A program made the position numbers and the translations under genes. From positions 1 to 14,976 of the forward strand of contig JAOXYB010029656.1 of NCBI GenBank assembly GCA_028565635.1: 14,976 nucleotides of DNA, written 5' to 3'. Positions 1-11,000 of the stretch are shown here, piece by piece; the stretch's first letter is position 1; each line of letters opens with the position of its first letter. Below the pieces are notes generated by a model. That model did not search any database, was not told the DNA's origin, and was given only the letters and a program-made list of their open reading frames with translations. The DNA is from Phoronis ovalis (taxonomy: Eukaryota > Phoronida > Phoronidae).

Positions 1-17
1 ATTATAGTTTCCGAGAA

Positions 18-113
18 TTCGTACACCCATATTTTCGGAGAATTTTGTATTTCCCAAATTTCGTACACCCCCCAAAAGTAAAAACAATAATAATTTTTCT
101 TTTGTACGAATTT
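18..113. repeat. Short dispersed TTCGTACA repeats at window edge
   Basis: TTCGTACACCC occurs at 18-28 and 60-70, each after a TTC(C/G)GAGAATT-type word or its near copy, and an inverted TGTACGAATTT follows near 103-113. It may be the edge of an element that continues outside the window. Confidence 0.3.
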
Positions 114-1560
114 GAGAAGAATTACCGTACATGTACTAAAACAAATCATTGCACATGACATTTCAGATTTGTTTAAGAATCATACCTAGTAGGGTAACTA
201 TGTAGGGTAATCCCAACTCTGTGAGGTTAAAAGATAAATTATATTTTGACAAATCTCAGTGCTTAGACAAAAATTTGATTAATTAGCAATGTTTTAACAT
301 TGATTATAAGTATTCTAGGTTCTTTTATGCCTATGCAATGCATTATGTCAATGTTATTCCAATGTTTAGTTCAAGTACGATTGTTGAATGTCAGCATTCT
401 CCATGAAAAATATTCGTACATATTTCTGGGCAAATGTTAATGATCCTGTTATATAAGCTCTAATATGTATATAGACAAAAAGTTATTTATACATGAACAT
501 TGCATGCAGTGCACAGTGGTCGACCTTTGAGGCCATGAACTGGTGTATGGATTTTTTTTAGAGCTATCTATATATTATATTTCTAATCCTGTTCCAATCT
601 TCAAACCCGCTTCCCAGTAACATGGATAAACTGTAACTATACCAGTGCATACCTGTCATGTTGGCCGTATTTTAGCTAGAGAATGAGTATATATTTAAGA
701 GCAGTACATGTATATGTTACAATTATCAAATACCTTGTGACCATCTCAATCTCAGTATGTTATTGATAGTCACTAGAGCGAAATGGTTGGAGAAAAGGTG
801 TGATAATTATATTTTAGTAGAGTCAGTATCCCAGGGGTGGGGGATGTTGTCAGTCAAGTTTCTATTTACTGCAAATTCATATATTTTTATCTTGCGTGAA
901 AAATAAGAAATATCTCCACCAGGATTATGAACTTCCGTCAAGTTTTACTCTCGAACAGTAATTACTTGATCCTCACAAAATTGTGCTTGAAGACCATTTC
1001 TATATAATAGTAAGGATTATAGTAAGCAGTGTTGCGGGACATTATGAGGAGTGCACCTGTAGACATGAATTCATGAGCTTACGTGATAATAAGCAACAAA
1101 AATTGTGTGTGGGTTTACCCATATATTACGATATATGTTTTCCAAGTGAATCGGGATGCAAACCTCACTATAAGAATTCTGATTTGTCACATAGAGTTTG
1201 AGAGATTGCAAAACTACACTTTATAATTACTGCATAATGAATAAAGCATTTAAACAAAACTTTTCAACATTTCTACGATAATTATATTCTGCAGACATTT
1301 TCAAATCATAATGTATTATTAATAAATTCTCTCAGGAGCATAATGTGGAGTTACCTTTTAAATTAAAATTTATGTGGTTTTTCAATTATTAACTGTCTCA
1401 TTAAAAATAATTCTGAATCACTTCCCTTTTCATAGTTGAGAGGAAACGCAGTCACATTAATTATTCACATTTTTTATCTTAAACCCCAGGTGGCCTTTTG
1501 CTAATGTATGTCTGCTGATTATGTTTAAAGCCAGCATGGATAATTAAATTGTGTATTGCT

Positions 1561-1860
1561 TTTACAAATGAAACACAAGACAGGCAACACAATTAAAATA
1601 TTAGATTCCTAACCAATAGATTCTAAACAAGTAACTGATGTTACAAAGTGACTGTGCTATTATTTAAAACAGTATATTATTCTAAACTTATAATGTTACA
1701 AATGCTTATTAGGACAGGCCACACTATTAAAAATTTAGATTCAACACCAAGAAGTTCAAAATACTGCAAACATCTGATTCTTAACAGTCAAGTACTTTAA
1801 ATTGCTGTGATACAATGATGCATAAGACTGGCAATGCTGTTAAACTATTAGAATCTTATT
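1561..1860. repeat. Degenerate tandem repeat, about 57-bp period
   Basis: Related units begin near 1561, 1639, 1695 and 1809, each reading roughly (T)TACAA(A)TG, then GACAGGCAACAC-like, then ATTAAAATATTAGATTC-like text. Compare GACAGGCAACAC (1579), GACAGGCCACAC (1713) and GACTGGCAATGC (1826). The gap between the third and fourth would fit one more decayed copy. It looks like an old minisatellite; no function is inferred. Confidence 0.45.
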
Positions 1861-2480
1861 TTGCATTCATGAGTGACATACCACTTTGATGTAAATAGTA
1901 GGTTGTGAAACTGTTTAAGTGTTTGTGAGGCAGATTTATAAACCTGTTTCTTTGCCATACCATGACAGGGTCCCAGCGTATTGGTCCGTAGAAAGATATA
2001 TTTTTTTTTTATATATTATTACATAATGTAAAAACCTATTTCTAGGTAGCACAATGCCAGTTTTACTTCATTTTGTTTTCACTGTACAATTCCTATGAAC
2101 ATTACACACAATTTTATCACAAGTTATAAAAAAAAAGGTGACAGTATTTATGGAAAAACTTTTATTTCGGGTTGGTCTGGCTATGTCAAACAAACATATT
2201 TTTAATTTTAGCCTAGTGATAACAATTAAAGCAGTAATTCACAAAATTTGTGAAGACAGTTTTTATTGTAAGTTTCCCTGATATCTTGTATGTTTGCTGA
2301 TTATTAGTCAGCACTTTTAATTATGAACGGATGGATAAGTATTATTATTCTAAGTCTTGCGTCTTGGCTTCTAACTGGCATGCCTTGACGTAGTGGCTTT
2401 CTCCAGATGGTATCAGTATTGTCCTGCAGAAGAATGTGGGGTGCAAAAGTGGCTTTCTAAAAAAACCTTCTCCAACACTA

Positions 2481-2495
2481 CCCCCCCCCCCCCCC
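2481..2495 (+). repeat. Poly-C tract (C15)
   Basis: Uninterrupted run of 15 C. On the - strand it is a G15 run, likely length-polymorphic and error-prone in sequencing. Confidence 0.9.
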
Positions 2496-3528
2496 ATCTA
2501 AGCTTAATTGATCAAGTTGTTCATGATAAACAACAGATACTGTGACAGCAAAGGATCATTACTACATGTTGAACATATTTCTTGTTATTGAGCTACTTTA
2601 GGGATGATCAATCCACATGTAAATAAGTCAGCTTATGCTGCTAATTATTTCCTTACTGACATCTACTTGTTCCAAACTTTCTTGTTGGATTAAAAGTAAA
2701 AAAGCATTTTTGGTTTGAAATTTGAAAAATTGTTTGTCAAAAAAGTCGTTACACACATTGAGACAATTTCTCTTTCATCATACATGGTGGTTTATCTGTA
2801 TGCCCGCACATTAGCAGAAATCATTGGTCATATCCCTAGGCATAATTTATAATCTACAAACTTTTAAGTTAATGTAGTTTGAGCTGGGCTTATTAGAATA
2901 TAAAGTAGATTTATGGCTGATGGAATTTAGATGTATGCATTATTTATTGAATTCCCAGTAGAATCATGTTTTTGGTTGAAATGGAAATTAGTGATATAGA
3001 CGGTATTGTGCATGTTTTTGTGATTGTGTTTTTTTTTAATTCTTGTTTTTCAAAAAGCTTTTTTTACAGTCTGGCTTTTGTACGGACTTGATTCTTTTGT
3101 TTGTACAATTTCAAAGTTTTGGTTAAATTATGTTATTATTTGCATTTTAATATATAGTTCTGCAGATTTATAAAAAATTAATTAAATTAAAGGACATTTC
3201 AAATTTAGTTACCATAAAGTTTGCTATTATTGTATGTAGGCAGAATATAATAATACTTTAAGTATGTGTCTGGTGTAGCTGTGTGCATTGAAAACTTTTC
3301 TGGAAATATAATTTTATGTTCCTGTTATGTTTTTATATTAATTTAATGTCTCATCATACGTATGTAAATTCACCTCGGGTTCTTTTACAATTAAAGCAAA
3401 TAGCTGAACAGATAAAGTTTACATTCATGAAGATATTTAAGATCCACTGTCACACTGTTATTTTACTATAACTCTATTTATTAATTTTCATAATCAAAAT
3501 AAAGATATGTATACAACAATTTTCTAAG

Positions 3529-3570
3529 TTTAAAGGTCAGGATTGTGCCACTTTCAATCTGACCCTTAAA
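3529..3570. repeat. Short hairpin with a 16-bp stem
   Basis: TTTAAAGGTCAGGATTG (3529-3545) is nearly the reverse complement of CAATCTGACCCTTAAA (3555-3570), with one bulge and one mismatch and a 9-base loop. It includes AGGTCA-type half-sites in inverted orientation. It may be a decayed terminal repeat or chance. Confidence 0.4.
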
Positions 3571-4244
3571 TTTTAAAAAAATCATAACTTTTGAACAAAG
3601 CAAAATTTTCTAGTTCTGAGAATAGTTTTGTATATGTAATGTACATTTGTGCAAAGTTTTGAAAATTTAAATTTGAAAAACATGTGACCAATTTCTAACT
3701 ATCAAACTTCAGGATTTGTAAAGCTTAGGGTATTAGCTTTTTAAAGATGACATGTACTTTTATATGTCTATCTCTTCATTGTAATTACTAAAGCATAGGC
3801 TGAAATACATGTATTTGCACCTCTTTGTATCTACAGTGCGCTAATCATTGCACCTCACTTATATGATTTGGATTTGATCACGTAACCTAATAAAAAGCAA
3901 TTATGGAAATTAATCGTGTTTTTAGAAATTTAATTTCCAAAAAACTTAAGTCAAAAGCAACCTACACATTTGAAGCTATCATGGCATTACCAGAGCTTTA
4001 CTGTTTCTCAGACTTGTAAGATTTTGCTATGTTTAAAAGTTGAGCAACAGAGTGAGGACATTTTAATTTTTAAACAAAGCAAATTTTTAAAAGTGAGGCA
4101 TGGTTTGTAGTGGTACATGTTAACAGATGATTTGTGTGCAGTATCAAGTAGACTGACCTCAGTCCCTTTTGGGTGTTTTTAAACCTCATTCATTTATAAC
4201 TTGTCAAAATGTTCTTGTTTTTTAGTTTACACCATTACCTTTTA

Positions 4245-4298
4245 CCTAGTATCAACTATTAACCCAGTATCAAATATTTATCCAGTATCAAATGTACA
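4245..4298. repeat. Three-copy 18-bp tandem repeat
   Basis: The core AGTATCAA recurs exactly every 18 bases (4248, 4266, 4284) inside units starting CC(T/C)AGTATCAA or TCCAGTATCAA. A short imperfect minisatellite. Confidence 0.75.
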
Positions 4299-4899
4299 CC
4301 ATATATACCAAAATAGCATATATTAAATAAAACAAGTATTGACACCTTTTAGGGATTTACATGATTTTTTCTGCTCATACAACCAAATATTATGATATTT
4401 TACAATAAATGATATTACAATAATAATATGCAGAAAACAGTCTGGACTACAGACTAGGTATCAAGGTGAATGGTTTTTTTTTGGATAAAATTTCGGAAAA
4501 GTGATTTTTGCTGAAATGACCACTTATCAGTTTATGAGAGCAATTGCTCCCACATGTACCATTTGTGATTTCATTCCATAAATGCATTGAATAAAAAAGT
4601 TGTAACAAAAATCAAGTTAGATGTTCGGTGGACACCATCATTAGACTGCAGTCTTACCAATCATAAGTGTTTATGATGCTTCATGGAAGATTAACGATTT
4701 GACTTATTACCAGTCAGGCATGAAAGTAAGCAAGAATTTGGGAATTTCTGTTGATCAGAATTATTACATACAACTTCTCCCTCATGCTGATTGGGTGACT
4801 TATTGTAGAACTTCTTGTCTTTTGTAGACTTTCTATTACTCAATATGGCACATGGAATCTCAATTGTGTGAAGTGCTGATCTGATTTCTACTTACACAG

Positions 4900-5004
4900 C
4901 TGCTCAAGATGGAAGAGTCCCTAGACTCAACACAAAATGTCCACTTGAATGGAGATGGCAAACGCGATCCTATAAACTTAGTGAAATCGGCACTCATAAA
5001 CAAG
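4900..5004 (+). CDS. POU6F2-like: Exon 1 (first coding exon seen), start ATG 4909
   Basis: Encodes residues 1-32, MEESLDSTQNVHLNGDGKRD and on to KSALINK. The exon ends in AAG at a good donor (AAG|gtatgc) in phase 0. An acceptor-like TTACACAG ends at 4899, so nine further bases (CTGCTCAAG) probably belong to the exon. An in-frame TGA at 4882-4884 means ATG 4909 is the first Met if the transcript is unspliced here. If the acceptor is used, the reading frame could continue into an upstream exon outside what I can recognise. No domain is identifiable; the peptide is acidic to neutral and looks disordered. Confidence 0.72.
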
Positions 5005-8000
5005 GTATGCATCTTACTAATTCAGTGAAATCGTAGTTGAACCACAAAAGCATATATTTTGAAACGGTTACATCAAAGAAGTCCATGTAGACAAATGCAT
5101 CGGTATGACAACCTCCAACAGGGAAACAAACCACTTGGTTAGTTCTAAGCGGGTCTGTACAAGTACAAAATGCATGAAATGTTTGCAGAAGCATTTTGCT
5201 TTCATCGCGCTGTCTATGTATCAAGGGCCACATCTTCACACAACTTTCGCCGTGATTAGATACCCTCCAACCGCGAACCACTCAACAGTGGGGATTTGAA
5301 AATTTGGTGATAAAAATAACATTCATATATTGAGTACACTAAAGTGTGACAATTAATTTCAAATAAATGCTGTATAGGTATCCATTTGTTCACCCAAGAT
5401 TGACCTTTTGTAGAAGATTAAATAATTGATAGTTGCGTCTGTTCTTTATAATATAGGATAAGAAGTCCCTGGATTATTGTAATTTCTGTGTGTTTCATAG
5501 AATGTGATTATTCATTTTAATAATCGGATCACCAAGCGCTGATCATAATATATAGAATCTGTAACATGTATTATAATGATAATATTATTGATCAATGTTT
5601 TTTTAAGTTAACATCAAATTGTGACAGTTCCTTAACATGGATTAGAAAAACCCTATTTGTAAGAAAGCAATAGGAAATTACTTTCATTTACTTTTGAATA
5701 ATTTAATCAGAATCTACATCAATCAAATTTGCCAAGACATGCATTCACAATTTTTCTTGGTATTAGGCGATGCCAGGATAAAACACAATATATAATCTCG
5801 TTTATTCAAATAAAATACTTTGAGGTCTTGTGAAGTCTTGAGGTTAACGTTTTCATGAGATTGTGTCAAGTTATAAGTGCAAAATGTAGACTTAACAAGC
5901 AACAAATATGAAGAAGCGTACTTACCAACCTACAGAATGACATACATGGCATTTATCTGGAGGTGAAGCTTCTATTTTGCACTAAGCACCAGAGGGGGCA
6001 CCTGTTACAGAGTGATGCCATATTCAGATAGGCACATTATTTAATTTATATCAACTGCTTGCATATCAATTAGTTAAAATATTAAAATCATTTTGTTAAA
6101 CTTGTTTAAATCATTGTTACAATACTGCAGCCAAATTTAGGTGAATGTGAGTATATGCCTTTCTGGTACATCAATTCAAGATTACCTGTATGTACTTATA
6201 AATTGATTAACAATACAATGTTTATTTTCATATTTTTATCACATTTGGATAATATTATTTTGTAAAATTGTATATACTTTCCACTTGGCAGCAATATACT
6301 TGACCTCAGATATTTTCTATTAGTGTTGAATTCTTCTATCATGTCACATAATCCCTCTTCAAAAGGTCTCACCAATGGAGACCAAGATATGATCCCTCTC
6401 ACATAATCAATCATCAGATTAAAAAGAAAAGCATTTGGTTTCCATGTTCCACGTGAGGTCATCAGCACAGATGAATGTGTTGATTGATGATGTCATTTTA
6501 CCTTTCAGGATGTCATGTTGTCTGGTACAACCATTCAGTCACCAGTTAGTACAGTATCACCTGCTTCCATACCAACACCCATAGCTACCATGGCACCACA
6601 GAGTTATAGTGATCATTTCTTCATGTCTGTCCCACACCATACTTCAGCAGCGGAAAATACTTACTCTCTTGCATCAAAAGGTAACAAAACAAGGGACTTG
6701 CATGAGTTACAAGGGCTTGTTAGCAAGTGATCTAAAACTTTAATGCAGTGACTGTCTCCATCTGCCTCTGTGTATTCGTTGCAAGTGTTCCTTTCTATTT
6801 TTACTTGCATTTAATAGACTATTTGCACACTAGGTGGAGCCACTATCAGGTTCCAAACTTTCCAAACATGCAGCATTTTGTGAAAGAACAATGACGCAGT
6901 TCTTCACAGGTTTGTTTCATTTCATTCACAAAATCAGCATTTTGGAGTCGGGTTCACACAGGGATCACAACTCGGTGGCTCCACCAAGTGCATGCGAATA
7001 GTTTGTTGGCAGATAATCTTATCAACTCTGCTCAATCTATTGATGAGAAAAGAACTGATTCTGAATAGTATTCATTTGCTTGTGCATTGACATTATGTAA
7101 TTGTCCAGTCATGCCAAATTGTTATGGATGATTTCAGTATTGATATGTTTGTTACAGCATTAACTACAGCAGCCCCTCAACAACCTATTCTAAGTCAACC
7201 CCAGATATTACTAGCAGGACAACTCGCTCAGGGAGCCACCACATTACCCCTACAGCAACTTTTAATTCCTGTATCAACAGGTATGTAATGGCTGAAAGTG
7301 AAGTATTCCTAATACTCTATCCTCTGCTAGGTGTCTCTAGTGCATTCAGAGTTTTGCAAGACAGTTGAATATGCGGTTACATGTATTTTGCATTGTTGTG
7401 GAAGCCTAGTGATATTTTCTGCCACTGGTTTCATAAATTATCATTGGATTGCACTTGTCCTATTTGTAGTGAAAATATTATGAGAATTAGCAGAAACTAG
7501 CATTTTGATGTTTTGAAAATTTCTCTTTTTTAGAAAAATACATTTTACAAAACTAGAGTCTGATGTAAGTAATGGATACATTATTATTATTAACACTTTT
7601 TAATGGTCAAAATCTTAAAATATTATTATATTATAGTAATAACTTTATTTTTGCTGTTTTTCATTTCAGCTAACGGTTCACAGCAGTTGTTTACTTTGCC
7701 AATGGGAGCTGCTGGTGCACAGCCCTTTCAAATCTTAACTACAGCAGGAGGCCAGTTGATTGCTGCCAACTTAGCATCATTGCCAGGCTTAGTGGCATTG
7801 AATCCAGGTAGGTATTGAGTCTGTAGGATCTTTTGGATAAAGGATTACCATTTAACCTGAATTTAAATAATTCCATGTTACAGATCATTTCTGAAAGTCT
7901 CTGCAGCATAATCACTACCTTTTCACTGATTTTGTATTTCACAATAGGCTGAATCTCTCAAAAAATATGAAAATAACTTTTATCTTGCCTGTCTGTGAAA

Positions 8001-11000
8001 TTTAGATATTTTTAAACAGTTCATATTGATTTCATTATCTCCCAAGTTTTCTCAATTTTTATCATTTTTCTGAATGATTGCTTGGCTAAAAGAAATTGTG
8101 ATCTGTGTTCCAGGCACGCCTACTGTAAGTGCACCAAGCAGCTTTGTAGACAATAAAACCAGTACAACGGCCAGTCATCATATGACACAGTTAACTCAAC
8201 AGTTACTTAGTTCGGGCCAGCTGCTTGCCATGGGAGCACCTGTAAGTAAATTGAAAGTTTTTAATGCACGAATATGAATCACTTTTAAAATTCTTTTAGT
8301 TATGTTATGTTATGTCTCGACAAACTATGTCTCGACATTTGACCAACAAAATTTCATCCTAAGATAAATCAGATTTTCTTTGTACACTGATTTGACTGTG
8401 ATTTGCTGCATTGTACAGAATGTTAAGAGTAAAACCATACCTCACTGTACATGTATATATCTAAATGTTACAATGTCCTAAAGGCTGGGCTGCTGTTAAT
8501 CCAGATCTTATAATTCAAAATAAAGGTAGTGCATCATCTGTTGGTTAATATTTTGACAAGTGATTTTGAATGGAACTTGCAAATTTCAAATGGTTCTACA
8601 CCATTTTGAGTACACCGACCTTCAGTATCCGCACCTGTTTTCTGATATATATATGCTCCTCAGGTGCAGATACTGAAGGTTGGTTAACTCAGAGTGGCTC
8701 TACACATGATGAAATAAAAATGTGTCACACTAAACAATACGGAGCAATAAGTAAGAGGGCATCTTTGTTAGAGGACTTATTATTCCTGCTAATCCAAGTA
8801 TAAAGTGCTTCCCCAAGGAATGTTGTTTATGCAAGTGCCACTGTTCAAAGTAGGCTGATTACTGCATAATTAACAACTTTGAGAATGTCTTGTAGTTGCT
8901 GCCCTCAGCACCTGTAGCTCAGGCCCCGGCCCCACCTAATACAACTGTACATCATATTCCAAAGACATTACCCAACAGCTTGGGTAAAGAAACTGCCATC
9001 AATCTTGTTATGCAGATGCCAACATCTGTGTCATCTCATAGTCACCAGGTTAGTAGTTCTTCTGAATGCATTAATAAAGTATCTTATTTTTGTAAAAATT
9101 GTTCAAAATGGGTAGTTATAAAAAATGGCTATCCACAATACACACACCTCCAAAATATCAACATTGCTAGCATTATCTACCTATAATAGTTGTATAGTTG
9201 TAATGTTGAATAATTAAAGCACTCTAGCATTAGCATTCTAATTTTGTTATAACATTAGCACTTTATGCAAGTGTGACCAGCCAAGCAAATTTTAGACTAT
9301 TTTTTTATTAAAAAAGCTTACAGTCGCATGAGGATGTTTAGTTCAGCCTTCCTAGCATTCCTAGCTATAATGTAAAGACAATGGGTATTGGAATAATTAA
9401 ATGGTCACTTTAAATAGTCATATAAGGGGTGTTACTTGATTTACATTTATTTGTACTTATATTAGATCTTTAATTTCTGCTAACCCCAGTTTCATGAATT
9501 TTTATGAATAAAAATGGGCTTCCCAGATGGTAAAATAGTTTCGTGTACATTAATAGCTGTTCAGTAACATTTCCAGTTATTCTGTCACTTTCAGTCGTCG
9601 GCCAGACCACAATCTCCTGAACCTGTGTACACATACCCATCAGTGACAGCAGCAGGACCACATGCTCTCACAGTGACAGCAACTCCAAATACTCAAGTCT
9701 CAACTCCGTTGCCATCAATACAAACGTTGACGCAGCCTGTGTCTGTCATCAACTCCGCGACAACAAATGGATTACCACCAAATATAAACCAGTTACTACC
9801 AAGTAAGATTACTAGTGCATTCATCTCCGATGGTCTGACTCGCATATCCAGTTACTTTTCTAGTGTAGAAATAAATATGAGCTCATTTATGGTTCAGATA
9901 CATTTTTTGTTGAGATGACGAAAGCAATTGACTGTTACCTGGTACATCAGAGCACAGTAGTCAGTGCAGTGTTTAGCAAGTGTAATTACCAATTACCTAG
10001 GCAGTTATCACCTCGTATCTTTTTCGTGCCCTTGCTAAATGTGATTGACAGGGATCCGAGACAGTATTCATTGTATAAATGAAGTATTAGTCGATGTAGT
10101 TTAAAATAGAATTTAAATGCATGCCCAGGATGTAGTTATTTATACGCTTGTAACCAACTATGGAACAAAAAACTTCAGCTGACATTCTTACTTTGTTTTG
10201 TTTACTAAATGTAGTACGGTATATTAATATTTTGTTATGTTCATATTCATATGTGACATTTTACAGCAAAAAAAAAAAAAATTCTTGTATTGTTAAAGTT
10301 ATTAAAATTAATATGAAAGCTAATCATTAGATTCAAAAATAGGATTAGTTGACCTTGTTAAAATAATGCATATCAGTTAAGTGGTAGTATATGTCGTACA
10401 ATCATTGAAGCAAGATCATAGATATAATATGTAACTCGAGAATGTGCTATGTACATATTACTCCAGCCTCCAAAAAATGTGTCATTTGTACACTTTAGAT
10501 ACAGTAAGCAACACGAATGAACGAACAACAGTAGATGGAATAAATCTGGATGAAATCAAAGAATTTGCTCGCCAGTTTAAAATTCGACGTCTGTCCCTTG
10601 GTTTGACGCAAACACAAGTTGGACAAGCTCTTAGTGCCACCGAGGGTCCAGCATATAGCCAGTCCGCAATCTGCAGGTAGGAATTTGTATGCTTTAAAAA
10701 GCATCTTTCTAACTAACGCAATTTCACCCCTGATAACAAAATTGCAAACAAAGTCACATATATTGTTTTGTGTTTGTTCCCCTGGCATCTACAACTTGGA
10801 ACAGTCTGTCCAGTAATATATTCATGAACAACATGCCTTCTGACATTTAAGAATCAGTGATGAAGTTCATTCATTAGAACTGTGATTGTTATTCCTGACA
10901 GTTTATATTACTACCATTTGCAATGAGATGTGACCCAATGAAGTGTTATTTGGTACAGTGTATGTCATAAATGGCGGAATAAGGGGGATAGTATCACATT

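Larger units (their letters stand above)
1..4899 (+). other. Upstream non-coding region, probably 5' intron or promoter-proximal DNA
   Basis: No coding exon can be recognised on either strand. The longest open frame (983-1201 +) has no similarity I can name. The region is AT-rich with scattered low-complexity tracts. The acceptor-like sequence at 4890-4899 suggests that at least its 3' part is intronic and that a non-coding or short-coding first exon lies further upstream or outside the window. I could not identify a promoter. Confidence 0.55.
8242..8895 (+). other. Intron 5 (654 bp, phase 0)
   Basis: Donor CT|gtaagt, acceptor gagaatgtcttgtag|TT. It contains a 15-bp tandem duplication (TATGTCTCGACA at 8311 and 8326) and the hairpin listed at 8591-8705. 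Confidence 0.82.

Noticed and set aside
983-1201. 72-aa open frame upstream, + strand
   Set aside because: No recognisable motif, no splice or promoter context, and a length expected by chance. The AATAAA just after it (1240-1245) is common in such AT-rich DNA.
4994-5281. 95-aa open frame on the - strand over exon 1 and intron 1
   Set aside because: It overlaps the exon 1 donor and the GC-rich island, matches no family I know, and has no upstream support. Treated as a by-product of the GC-rich segment.
8864-8873. GCATAATTAA as a POU6 autoregulatory site in intron 5
   Set aside because: GCAT plus TAAT-like text fits a POU site, but one such match is expected by chance in 15 kb of AT-rich DNA.
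8901-8910. Alternative acceptor CCCTCAG ending at 8908 for exon 6
   Set aside because: Phase 0 from exon 5 would read CAC CTG TAG and stop at once, whereas the 8895 acceptor stays open through the exon.
10461-10498. Alternative acceptor ACTCCAG ending at 10466 for exon 8
   Set aside because: It does not match the phase 1 end of exon 7, and in that phase it meets a TAG before the POU domain. The acceptor at 10498 restores the frame.
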